DNA from: an uncultured Eubacteriales bacterium
GTDB lineage: Bacteria; Bacillota; Clostridia; Oscillospirales; Acutalibacteraceae
Direction of reading: 5' to 3'
Length of the DNA stretch: 64,000 nt
Assembly: GCA_934647945.1 (NCBI GenBank)
Contig: CAKUFK010000012.1
Coordinates: 1-64,000 of the forward strand
The position numbers and the translations under genes are program-made. Shown in pieces: positions 51,263 to 60,133 of this stretch. Each line of letters begins with the position of its first letter. Position 1 is the first letter of the stretch. The notes beneath the pieces are model-generated. The model was not told where the DNA came from. It saw only the letters and a program-made list of their open reading frames with translations, and made no database searches.

Positions 51263-51622
51263 ATGGTGATTCGCATGGATGCATCGCCCTCCGGCGTGAC
51301 CATATGGCTCTCGGGCGAGCTGGACCATCACGCGGCCCGCTCCCTGCGGGAGCAGATCGACGGCGCTGTGGACCGGACCGGCGCCAAACGGCTCCGGCTG
51401 GACTTCGAAGGGGTGACCTTCATGGACAGCTCGGGCATCGGGCTCGTCATGGGACGGTACCGGCTCATGCAGCTCGCCGGCGGACGGCTGAGCGTGACGG
51501 GCGCGTCGGAACGGATCCAGAAAATCATGCGGCTGGCGGGACTAGACCGGCTGCACATTTTAGAGGAGGCCGCGGCGGATGACGGCGGACAGAAGGAGGA
51601 TTCCCATGAAGCCCATCAATGA
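51263..51622 (+). CDS. spoIIAA: Anti-sigma F factor antagonist SpoIIAA
   Basis: A 119-residue STAS-domain protein that releases sigma-F by binding SpoIIAB. The phospho-acceptor serine is in FMDSSGIGLVMGRYR. ATG 51263 is chosen because GGAGG sits seven bases ahead; ATG 51257 is too close to it. The stop lies inside spoIIAB, so the genes are coupled. The last ~15 residues are not conserved. Confidence 0.92.
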   Translation: MVIRMDASPSGVTIWLSGELDHHAARSLREQIDGAVDRTGAKRLRLDFEGVTFMDSSGIGLVMGRYRLMQLAGGRLSVTGASERIQKIMRLAGLDRLHILEEAAADDGGQKEDSHEAHQ

Positions 51623-52055
51623 GATGAAAGTGACCTTTCCCAGCCGCTCCGCGAACGAGGGGTTTGCCCGTGCCGTGGTGGCGTCTTTTTTGTCCCAGCT
51701 CGATCCCGCCGTGGACGAACTGAGCGACCTGCGCACCGCCGTGAGCGAGGCGGTGACCAACTGTATCGTGCACGCCTATCCCGATTCGATCGGGGACATC
51801 ACGGTACAGATGAGGCTGTTTGAAAACGGGCGGACTGTGGTCAAGGTGCGGGACCGAGGCTGTGGGATCGAGGATGTGGAGCAGGCGATGGAGCCGCTGT
51901 TCACGACAGGGGGTGACGACCGTTCCGGCCTCGGCTTCTCGGTGATGGAAAGCTTCACCGACCGGCTGAAGGTAAGCTCCCGCAAAGGCAAAGGGACCGT
52001 GGTGACCATGGAAAAGTACATAGTGCTGCGGGAACGGCAGGCGAAGCTGCCTTGA
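51606..52055 (+). CDS. spoIIAB: Anti-sigma F factor SpoIIAB
   Basis: A 149-residue GHKL-type kinase that holds sigma-F and phosphorylates SpoIIAA. The N box is LRTAVSEAVTNCIVHAYPD, G1 VRDRGCGIED and G2 DDRSGLGFSVMESF. AGAAGGAGGA before ATG 51606 lies within the spoIIAA 3' end. The sigF start overlaps its stop. Confidence 0.95.
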   Translation: MKPINEMKVTFPSRSANEGFARAVVASFLSQLDPAVDELSDLRTAVSEAVTNCIVHAYPDSIGDITVQMRLFENGRTVVKVRDRGCGIEDVEQAMEPLFTTGGDDRSGLGFSVMESFTDRLKVSSRKGKGTVVTMEKYIVLRERQAKLP

Positions 52056-52711
52056 GCGGACGGGAAGAGCGGATATGCGACAATATCGGCCTGGTACACG
52101 CCTGCGCCCGCCGGTTCATGGGCCGGGGCATCGAATATGACGACCTGTTTCAGTCGGGCTGCATGGGGCTGGTCAAGGCTGCGGACGGCTTCGATGAGGA
52201 ACGGGGCCTCAAGTTCTCGACCTATGCCGTGCCGGTCATCCTGGGGGAAATCCGCCGTCTGTTCCGGGACGGCGGCACCGTCAAGGTAAGCCGTTCCCTC
52301 AAGGAACTCTCCCTGCGCGCCTCCAGGGAACGGGATGCCTTTACCGCGCGGGAAGGGCGGGAGCCGAGCGTCGGGGAGCTGGCCGACCTGCTCGGGGTGG
52401 AGCGGGAGCAGGCGGTAGAAGCGCTCGGCGCGTCGATGCCGGCCTTATCCCTGACCCGGGCGGGGGAGGAGGATGACAGGGAAGAGATCGATCTTCCGGT
52501 CACCCCGCCGGAGGAGGCGGTCACCGACCGGCTGGCCCTGCAGCAGGTGCTCGGGGAGCTGGAGCCCCGGGACCGGGCCCTCATCGTACTGCGGTATCTC
52601 AACCGCCACACCCAGCAGGCTACCGCCGAGAAGCTCGGCATGACCCAGGTACAGGTCTCCCGCCGGGAGCGGGTCATTCTCCAGGAGATGCGCAAACGTC
52701 TGACCGGATAA
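52052..52711 (+). CDS. sigF: RNA polymerase sigma-F factor
   Basis: A 219-residue forespore sigma factor. Region 2 reads YDDLFQSGCMGLVKAADGFD and GLKFSTYAVPVILGEIRRLF; region 3 RSLKELSLRASRERDAFT; region 4 ERDRALIVLRYL-like (PRDRALIVLRYLNRHTQQAT) then KLGMTQVQVSRRE. The TTG at 52052 overlaps the spoIIAB stop and is the only sensible start. It is shorter at the N-terminus than B. subtilis SigF. Confidence 0.94.
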   Translation: MSGREERICDNIGLVHACARRFMGRGIEYDDLFQSGCMGLVKAADGFDEERGLKFSTYAVPVILGEIRRLFRDGGTVKVSRSLKELSLRASRERDAFTAREGREPSVGELADLLGVEREQAVEALGASMPALSLTRAGEEDDREEIDLPVTPPEEAVTDRLALQQVLGELEPRDRALIVLRYLNRHTQQATAEKLGMTQVQVSRRERVILQEMRKRLTG

Positions 52712-52740
52712 GGTGCGTCCATAGCCTTACATGACCGGAC

Positions 52741-52772
52741 AAAAACAAGGGGCCCCAAGGCCCCTTGTTTTT
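52741..52772 (+). terminator. Terminator after the spoIIA operon
   Basis: AAAAACAAGGGGCC pairs perfectly with its complement around CCAA, ending in TTTTT. Confidence 0.85.
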
Positions 52773-52948
52773 GTCGTTTCCGGGGAGATCCTCCTTGACA
52801 AGAAAGTGACAGGGCAACCAGGGCGGCTGGACGGCGCGCGCCCGGGGCCGGTGATAACCCCAACCAGCACAAAACAGGGCGGAACCATAAAAGAGCGCGC
52901 ACCGCTCACACTCCTTCCACATACACTGGAACGAAGGAGGTGACAAGC

Positions 52949-53449
52949 ATGTTTTTCTTTGGTTCCAAAAGCCGCGCCTACCTGGGCGAACTGCTCAAAA
53001 GCAAACCGGCCGCCCGCGCGCAGCTCCGCGGGGACAAAAACCATCCCTCCCTTTCCGGAGAGGTGTCATTCTATCCCGTAAACGGCGGTGTCCTAGTGCT
53101 CACGGAGGTACACGGCCTTCCCATATCCGGCGACCGCTGCGCGGGGCGTTTTTTTGGATTCCATATCCATGAGGGCGGAAGCTGTACCGGATCGGAAGCG
53201 GATCCCTTCTCCGACGCGAAAGGCCATTTCAATCCGGGAAACTGCCCGCATCCCCAGCACGCGGGCGATCTGCCGCCCCTTTTCGGGGGAAAGGGAAACG
53301 CCTGGGGCGCGTTTCTGGCCAATCGATTCACGATCGACGAGATAATCGGGAGGACCGTGATCCTGCACAGCGACCCGGACGACTTTACCTCTCAGCCGGC
53401 GGGCAATGCCGGCAGCCGCCTGGCCTGCGGCGTCATCCGAAAGGTATAG
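52949..53449 (+). CDS. Cu/Zn superoxide dismutase-like protein
   Basis: A 166-residue protein with the Cu/Zn SOD pattern: GFHIHEGGSCTG (two copper ligands), GHFNPGNCPHPQHAGDLPPL (bridging and zinc ligands), and VILHSDPDDFTSQPAGNAGS with the last copper His. No signal peptide is visible, unlike many bacterial members; the N-terminal 35 residues are extra. Some Firmicute relatives lack a ligand and are inactive, but here the expected His and Asp are present by eye. AAGGAGGTG precedes ATG 52949. It follows the spoIIA operon but is separated by a terminator. Confidence 0.85.
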   Translation: MFFFGSKSRAYLGELLKSKPAARAQLRGDKNHPSLSGEVSFYPVNGGVLVLTEVHGLPISGDRCAGRFFGFHIHEGGSCTGSEADPFSDAKGHFNPGNCPHPQHAGDLPPLFGGKGNAWGAFLANRFTIDEIIGRTVILHSDPDDFTSQPAGNAGSRLACGVIRKV

Positions 53450-53591
53450 CGGCTCTTCGCGCAAGGCACCCTGCCGCGCCATGTCCGAAGGCGGCGTTTG
53501 GAGCGGCTGTGCGCGGATATCGCCGTCTTACCCGCCCCGCCTCGGCAGCCTTCACCTCATACCTATTAGGACCGCCGCCGCTTCGTTCTTT

Positions 53592-54347
53592 TCAGCGGCG
53601 CCAATACGTCCGGCAATCCCTTGTCCGTTCCAGAAACCCATACTCGATGAGATAGCGGCGCAGGGTGACATAATCGTCAAAAATATCCCGCAGGATTCCA
53701 TTGACCTCTTTTTCCGTATAGGTGCGTCCGGGTTCGAACTGTTCCACGATTTTTGTCAGGGCGACCACCTTGCGTTTTTCCTTGGCGGAAAAGACCCGCA
53801 GCTTCAGAGGCTCCAGGCTTTCGAACACGGCCGAGAGGATTTTCTCCCGCTCCTTGTCCGTGACGTCGAAGCGCTCGTCGAGGATCCGGACGGGCGGGGC
53901 CGGAAGGGTGCCCTCTTCCTGCGGGGATCTCCAGCCGATCGCCATTTCATAAAGCGCCAGATAAAGGCGGGCCCGCTTCGCCCGTTCGCGAAAGACGTGC
54001 TTCTGATGCCGCACGGTAGAGGGAGAGACCTCCAGCCTGTCCGCGATCTCGGCATCGGACAGCCCCTGCCGGAACAGGCCGAAGAGCTCTTTCTGGTTCT
54101 CGGTCAGCGGATTGTATTTGTTCTCCTGCCGGAGCAGGCGTTCAAACCGGTCGGGATGCTCTCCATCGAGATGCAGGAGGACGGCGCGGAACGCCTCGAA
54201 AAACCGCCCGCCGAAAGGGAACACCTCCCCCGCCTCAAAGGTTTTACCGCAGCAGATACAGGTATAGTTACCCGACTCCTTATCCACGCGATAGCCCTGC
54301 CGGAGTTCCTCGTATGTCATGTTTTCCGGCGGTGTAGCAATTGACAT
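53592..54347 (-). CDS. DUF2087 regulator with LuxR-type helix-turn-helix
   Basis: A 251-residue regulator. The N-terminal part has a CxxC pair (YTCICCGKTFEAGE), residues ~80-118 a LuxR-like helix-turn-helix (LTENQKELFGLFRQGLSDAE, VSPSTVRHQKHVF), and the C-terminal ~75 residues DUF2087 (KEKRKVVALTKIVEQFEPGR, YTEKEVNGILRDI, LRRYLIEYGFLERTRDCRTY WRR). Such proteins are taken to be transcription regulators; ligand and targets are unknown. A strong promoter with a dyad lies upstream. Confidence 0.85.
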   Translation of the reverse strand: MSIATPPENMTYEELRQGYRVDKESGNYTCICCGKTFEAGEVFPFGGRFFEAFRAVLLHLDGEHPDRFERLLRQENKYNPLTENQKELFGLFRQGLSDAEIADRLEVSPSTVRHQKHVFRERAKRARLYLALYEMAIGWRSPQEEGTLPAPPVRILDERFDVTDKEREKILSAVFESLEPLKLRVFSAKEKRKVVALTKIVEQFEPGRTYTEKEVNGILRDIFDDYVTLRRYLIEYGFLERTRDCRTYWRR

Positions 54348-54372
54348 AAATCGTCATCTCGTTTCAAGTTAT

Positions 54373-54410
54373 AATAAACATAATATAGTATAGTTTATTG
54401 TTTTTGTCAA
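54373..54410 (-). promoter_or_regulatory. Promoter and dyad operator of the DUF2087 regulator
   Basis: On the minus strand TTGACA (54410-54405) and TATATT (54387-54382) are 17 bases apart. The inverted repeat AATAAAC..GTTTATT (54373-54399) spans the -10 and part of the spacer, a place where the gene's own product could bind. Confidence 0.6.
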
Positions 54411-54468
54411 TTCTTTTTTAGATTATATAAAAAACCCTCGATCGGCAGAGGAGCCGTGTCGGAGAGCC

Positions 54469-54497
54469 TTGATTCTTTTCATCCCCCGTTGTATACT
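54469..54497 (+). promoter_or_regulatory. Promoter for the phosphoesterase gene
   Basis: TTGATT (54469-54474) and TATACT (54492-54497) are 17 bases apart. Confidence 0.55.
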
Positions 54498-54637
54498 TTT
54501 CCCATGCACGATCCTCCGCCGTCTGGAGGGACGCGCGGCAGGCCGCCTACCGGCGGCGGGATCTGGCGGACCAAAGCAAGCCGGCTAGACGGCCATCCCT
54601 GCGGTATGGGGCCTGGTCAACATAAGGGGACATGGAC

Positions 54638-56147
54638 ATGAAAAATAAGACGCTCAACATCATCGGCATATGCGGGACTGGACTCGGCATAGTCATCGCC
54701 TGGTGCGTGCGCTGCGCTATGTATTTTTTCCATGACCATAGACCGCTGAACTTTCTGCCTGTTTTGCTGATCCAGGCGGCTGCTCTTGCGCTGTTTCTCG
54801 TCATGTGGCGGGTAAAGCTGCCCGCCTGGGTCTCCGTTGTCTCCCTGGCCGCCGGAGGGCTCGGTTTGGTTCTGTCCCTTGTCGTCGCCATCGTCAACCT
54901 ACCCAACCTCCCCCATTTCGGCAACAACCTGTTGGAGATGCTGCCTGTTCTGGTTCTCGGTACGGCGGCGGCCGCACTCTATCTGCTATACGACCGGCTG
55001 AAGGCCAGCCGCGCGGCACGCTTCGCGGCGCTCTCCATTGCCGGAGGCGTAGCCGCCGCCGCGATTGGCCTGACTCTCCCCGGCTATCTCACGACAGGAG
55101 CCGTGGTGTTCGATACCGGCGGCCAATACACCGTGGAGTTTCTCTCCAACCGCCGCGGGCTGGGATTTGTGGAGGTCACCAAAGATGGAAAGACCGAAAC
55201 CTATTACCATGCCGCGCATGGAAAAAACGTTGCCCACACCACCATCCATCAGGTGGACATTCCGAAGGACGCCTTGCGGGGGGCCACCTACCGTGTGGGG
55301 GTAAAATCGGTTTTGTTTACCGTCAGCAACCATACCTTCTTCGGCAACACCGTGCACGGAAAGCCGACGCCGTTCAGGACGCCTGTTTCAGAGGAAGGCG
55401 GGACCTTTTTTACGGTTTCCGACATACATGCCCAGCCCGGCGGCGCCATTCACGCGGTATCGGCCCAATTCGACCGGCTGGATTTTATCGTATGCCTCGG
55501 GGACTGGCTGTCTTACGCGAGCAGCCGGTACGACCTATCCATGCTGGTGGATTTCATGGCCGAGGTCAGCCGGGGGGGAGCTCCCGGTTGTGTATGTCCG
55601 CGGAAACCATGAGCTTTTGGGAGAGGAAGCGGAACGCCTCCAGGCGTATATCCCGACGCCCAACGGCGAATTTTATTACACACTGGCATACAACAACGCC
55701 TATTTTCTGATAAACGACCTGGCCTTCAACAAAGCGGACGCCTATCCCGGCTTTTCGGGCCTTTCGGACGGGGAGAATTACCGGACGCACCAAACGGCCT
55801 TCGTCGAGCAGGCCGTCTCGGAGGCAGAGGCGGCGGAAGCAGCGTATTTCGTGCATCTTTCGCATATCCCCATCTCCACGGAAACGGTTCCTCTCAGGCA
55901 GAACCTAAAAGGGATCGTCGATCTTCTCAACGACGCGGCGGATGTCAGCATCTGCGGTCATACGCACCATTTCCGGGTTGAAAGCCCATCGGTGCGGGTC
56001 CATTTCCCCGTTGTACAGCAGGGGGGCAACCCGGATGCCGATCCCAGCCGTTATCTCGGCGCCGTTTTCACCCTGTCCGGCGGCCATATCACCGTGGAAA
56101 AAATCGATGCATCCGGCAATATACAGGAAAGGATCCCTTTGTCCTGA
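54638..56147 (+). pseudogene. Membrane metallophosphoesterase split by a frameshift at a G7 run
   Basis: The first part (from ATG 54638, site AAGGGGA) has four N-terminal membrane helices and the start of a calcineurin-like phosphoesterase: FFTVSDIHAQP and VCLGDWLS. At 55572-55578 a run of seven G puts the reading out of frame and it stops at 55612. Removing one G continues as ELPVVYVRGNHELLGEE, HLSHIPIST and CGHTHHFRVE to 56147, completing all five metal motifs. So the gene is intact but for one base. Slippage, decay or a sequencing error are all possible. About 502 residues if joined. Confidence 0.8.
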
Positions 56148-56223
56148 TTGTTTTCCGGACACCCTTTCGGGTTTCCGTTTTGTCCCTTGGGACTCATTCA
56201 TCCGGCAATCGGATTTAGGAAGG

Positions 56224-56280
56224 GCTCCCTCATAAAACAAACCCACCAGAGTGACTGGTGGGTTTGTTTTATGAGGGAGC
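56224..56280. terminator. 25-bp perfect inverted repeat between convergent genes
   Basis: GCTCCCTCATAAAACAAACC and five more bases pair without mismatch with the right arm around GAGTGAC; T-rich stretches sit inside the arms. It works as a two-way terminator by position and marks the change from GC-rich to AT-rich sequence. Confidence 0.7.
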
Positions 56281-56317
56281 TCTCCACATTCGCCTATGCT
56301 CAAACCCGATCCCCTAT

Positions 56318-57478
56318 TTACGAGGTGTGGAGCGCATCGATCGGCTGGAGACGGGATGCCTTTGCAGCCGGATATCCGCCGAACAATACGCCGATCAGTG
56401 CACAAAAGGCAATTGCCGCGATGGCAACCGACCAGTTCATTGCAACAGCGGCTTTGGCTATTAGGTTATAGATCTCTATAATTGCTATAGAAAGTGCCAA
56501 GCCTATTAAACCGCCGAGCACTGAAAGAATACACGCCTCACATAGGAACTGAAGCATAATATGCTTTCTCTTTGCACCCACTGCTTTGCGGATGCCGATT
56601 TCACGGGTTCTCTCAGTAACCGACACCAGCATTATATTCATAATACCGATACCGCCTACAAGAAGAGAGATCGCGGCAATACCTGCAAGAAGCAAGGACA
56701 TCGTATTTGTCACATCATCCATTGTGTCAAGTACATCGGACTGATTGCTTACATCATAGGCCTCTTCGTCACGGGTGGCCTGCAGTAAAAACATCTCAAC
56801 ACTGCTGATAGCTGCACTGACGGTGTTCTCACTTGCCGCCTTGATATAAAACCGGCTCACACCCGTCTGTCCGGTCATACGGGAAGCGGTGGAATAAGGA
56901 ATTAAAATCTTATTGTCATCGCTTCCTGCGAGGCTCGAGCCTTGTTCCTCCAAAACGCCCACAACCTTATAGAGGCTATCGCCTACAATAATCGTGCCAT
57001 TTACAGCATCCCAAGTTCCAAATAAATCCGTTGCAACTTCTGTACCGATTACACAAACCTTTGTATTCCACTCAACATCGGAGTCTACGATCTTTCTGCC
57101 ACGCTGAATATCCATATCCTGAACGGTAAAGTAAGAAGGAGTCACGCCGACAACCGAGTAATTGCCTGTGTTGCTGTTTTTCTTAACCGTTTTGCTTGTG
57201 GATATGACAGGTGCAATGCCGCTGATGGTGGGATAGGAAGAAAGGCTTTCTACCGAATCTGCTGTAATCGAAACCTCCTCGCTCGAAATAGTTGCCGTAA
57301 TCTGTTGCGAACCCATATCCGAAATACTGTCGGTAATGCCGCTTGCGGCTCCCTGAGTAATCGAAACGAGAATCACAACCGCCATTACACCGATAATGAT
57401 GCCGAGCATTGTCAGAAAAGATCGCATTTTGTTATTAAAGATTGTCTTTAAGGAGAGCTTGACAATTTTCCAAGTCAT
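56318..57478 (-). CDS. MacB-type ABC transporter permease
   Basis: A 386-residue FtsX/MacB-like permease. A first helix follows KIVKLSLKTIFNNKMRSFLT (LGIIIGVMAVVILVSI), then a ~210-residue outer domain and three helices at the C-terminus with VTERTREIGIRKAVGAKRK. With the ATPase and adaptor upstream it should form a tripartite-like pump for peptides or drugs of the YknXYZ type. It begins directly after the ATPase stop. Confidence 0.92.
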   Translation of the reverse strand: MTWKIVKLSLKTIFNNKMRSFLTMLGIIIGVMAVVILVSITQGAASGITDSISDMGSQQITATISSEEVSITADSVESLSSYPTISGIAPVISTSKTVKKNSNTGNYSVVGVTPSYFTVQDMDIQRGRKIVDSDVEWNTKVCVIGTEVATDLFGTWDAVNGTIIVGDSLYKVVGVLEEQGSSLAGSDDNKILIPYSTASRMTGQTGVSRFYIKAASENTVSAAISSVEMFLLQATRDEEAYDVSNQSDVLDTMDDVTNTMSLLLAGIAAISLLVGGIGIMNIMLVSVTERTREIGIRKAVGAKRKHIMLQFLCEACILSVLGGLIGLALSIAIIEIYNLIAKAAVAMNWSVAIAAIAFCALIGVLFGGYPAAKASRLQPIDALHTS

Positions 57479-58153
57479 TTATTTGCCCTCCTTATCGCTT
57501 AAAATGCCATCGTGGACGTATACTTTGCGACCCGCCTGATTGGCCACATTGATATCGTGGGTGATGAGGACAATGGTATGCCCGTCATTCCATAATCCTT
57601 TAATGATGTCCATAATTTCATTGCCGGAGGTGGAGTCCAAGTTGCCTGTCGGCTCGTCCGCAAGGATAATTGAAGGCTCACTTGCAAGAACTCTTGCTAT
57701 CGCAACACGCTGTTGCTGACCGCCCGAAAGCTGCGACGGTTTATGGTGCATACGATCTTCTAACCCCACTTGCCCCAGTGTTTTCATCACTCGTTTGTGG
57801 CGCTCTGCCTGGGAGATCTTGTGATATAAAAGAGGCATTTCCACATTTTCATAAGCGGTTAGGTCAGGCAGCAGATGAAACTGCTGAAATATAAAGCCGA
57901 TTTTGATACCTCGGATTTCACTGAGTTCGTCTTCAGTACAGCTATCTACATACTCGCCGTCAAGGATATAATCACCGCTGTCCGGGATATCAAGACAACC
58001 GATAATGTTCATTAGGGTTGATTTTCCGCTTCCCGACGGACCGAGGATAGAAACAAATTCGCGGGGCTTCACATGGAGGCTGACATTTTTGAGAACCGGC
58101 ACATCAACCTCTCCCAATGTATAGGATTTGTATATGTGCTTTAGCCTTATCAT
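57479..58153 (-). CDS. MacB-type ABC transporter ATPase
   Basis: A 224-residue ATPase of the LolD/MacB group: Walker A LGPSGSGKSTLMN, Q-loop FQQFHLLP, signature LSGGQQQRVAIARVL, Walker B IILADEPTGNLD and switch ITHD. It lies between adaptor and permease in one operon; codon use and base content are AT-rich like its neighbours. Confidence 0.95.
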   Translation of the reverse strand: MIRLKHIYKSYTLGEVDVPVLKNVSLHVKPREFVSILGPSGSGKSTLMNIIGCLDIPDSGDYILDGEYVDSCTEDELSEIRGIKIGFIFQQFHLLPDLTAYENVEMPLLYHKISQAERHKRVMKTLGQVGLEDRMHHKPSQLSGGQQQRVAIARVLASEPSIILADEPTGNLDSTSGNEIMDIIKGLWNDGHTIVLITHDINVANQAGRKVYVHDGILSDKEGK

Positions 58154-58165
58154 CAGTGTCCCTCC

Positions 58166-59933
58166 TTAACCGCCGAATCCGCCAAATCCGCCGAATCCGC
58201 CGCCGCCTTGAGGCATTTGATTGGGATCAAAGTTTTCAAAGTCGAAATCACCGAAGTTCATTCCGCCGCCACCGCCGGGGAATCCACCCAGTCCACCCCT
58301 GCCGCCGTCTTCGCCTTCGTTGACGGAGCCGGTTAAGGTAGAAGTAATTTTGGTAATAACAATGAGGTCTCCCTCGGCAAGCTCATCGCTTTCAATAAGA
58401 ATATACGTTCCGTCAGACATGCCGGTTTCAACGGTGACTCTCGTCAAATCGCTGACATCCATATCCCCTTCTTCATAAACAGTACCTACCTCCGCGCCGG
58501 AAGGAGCAAGATATACATAGTTGTCGTCACCGGAAGTCCTTACAGCATCAACGGGGACAAGCAAGCCTTCTCCACTATCCTCGATAACGATTTCCGCCGA
58601 TGCGCTCATGCCTGGATAAACATCTTCAACATATTCTACAGCCGCCGTAATTTGGAACGCTACGGAACCGCCGCTTGAGGAGCCGTTATAAGAGATTTGG
58701 GTTACTTTTCCGGTATATTCTTCGCTGATCGCATCAATGGTAAAGGTGACGTCTTGTTCGAGTGCTACAGAAGAGATTTTCTGTTTCATCAACGGCGATT
58801 CCCATTGTAAATCCATCTTTGCCCATAACCATTGCCACAGAGCCGCCAACAGCCACTTCATCGCCAGCGGCGATAGGAAGTTCCAAAAGAATACCATCAC
58901 AAGGGGCTGTGATTTCCTCATCGCCTATCACAGCGATTACAGCATCCTCAGTAACCTCATCCCCAACGGTAAAGTTGACTTCTTCCACCTCACCGCCTTT
59001 GGAAGATGTAAGTGTTTCCTTAGTAATGGGGGTGAGTGTTCCGCTTCCGCTGATAGTCTGTGTTACATTACCGTAGGCAACTTCATCCACGTTGTATGTG
59101 GTGATTCTCGTAACCGCTGCATTTCCGCCGAGTACTTTCGGCAAAATGATAACGGCGGCAATCACCACTGCCAGAGACACCGCTGTTACTACAATCGGCT
59201 TCGTATATTTAAATCCCTTGCTTTTAGCGGCGGTTTTTTGATTTGGTTTTACAGGTGTTTTCATGTTTTTTGTTTCCTTTCCAACATTTGATGCCGTGGT
59301 CGATTTGCCTTGCTTCCGCATAACAAGCTGATAATCGTGTTCCAGAGTAGTGATTAAAAACTGTGGGATATTTATCTTTGAAAACGGATTGCCGTTTGGG
59401 CTTTTGAACTCTGTTAACAGCCGGACTGATAAAGCAAAGCCAAGTCCTTTTATTTCGGGAGTATCCTGCGCTTTTGCCGATAATGACGAAATCCTGTTCT
59501 TGGCTTGCTCTAACGGCATCTCTGTTAGATTCGCGACTGCATGGGCACTTAAGCCGCCAAAGGTCGTCAAAAGATACATATACCGCTCCTCGTAATCAAG
59601 TTGTTTGATGCCGTTCACAAAGACGGTGTATTCTTTCGGGATAATGGGAGCAGGCAATGTTTCGTAGTTGTCATCGCTTTCAAGTTCATTTGACACGGCC
59701 TTGAGTATTTCCGCTGATACCAATACACCAAAGCTTTCTTTGGGCGGAGTGTCGGTATTGACCGTTTTGTCTATCGCGGCTTTCCAACTGTTGATAAGCA
59801 AGGGGGCTGCTTTTTTCACATCCTCTGTGATGTGGCAGCAGATAAACCACAATCTGCGCAGATCAAGCGTGTAAAGCTCCCGAAATGCTTTGATATTTCC
59901 ACGCCTTAACTTGTAATGCAGATCATAATCCAT
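58166..59933 (-). pseudogene. Efflux adaptor (HlyD-type) with ECF-sigma-like N-terminus, frameshifted
   Basis: Residues ~10-55 (GNIKAFRELYTLDLRRLWFI) resemble sigma region 2 and ~111-155 (YEERYMYLLTTFGGLSAHAV, LEQAKNRISSLSAKA) sigma region 4. A linker and one helix (~245-266) lead to an adaptor domain (YGNVTQTISGSGTL, GDEITAPCDGI-like biotinyl/lipoyl halves). At about 58785 one extra A shifts the frame after GIAVDE; the other frame continues as KISSVALEQDVTFTIDAI and ends in a Gly/Phe-rich tail (GGGGFGGFGGFGG). An internal ATG at 59264 with AAAGGAAA upstream could start the adaptor alone. Partner of the ABC genes downstream. Confidence 0.7.
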
Positions 59934-60070
59934 CGTTTCATACCCCCTTTCTGACTCGTTGCTTGTTCTTCTTTATCCATTCATCACCCATCCCTTCGTG
60001 TAATACGCTATATATCATAGCAGGCCTCACTAAAGCGGCGCTAAAGACGAGTGTGAACTGCTTGTGAAAG

Positions 60071-60117
60071 AAAAAATGGCAAGAAACCGGCGATCATGCC
60101 GCAAATTTCTTGCCATT
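60071..60117 (-). terminator. Terminator after the histidine kinase
   Basis: On the minus strand AATGGCAAGAAA and TTTCTTGCCATT form the outer stem, followed by TTTT. The gap to the adaptor gene (59934-60070) holds no recognisable gene. Confidence 0.75.
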
Positions 60118-60133
60118 GAGTATTATTCTGTAT

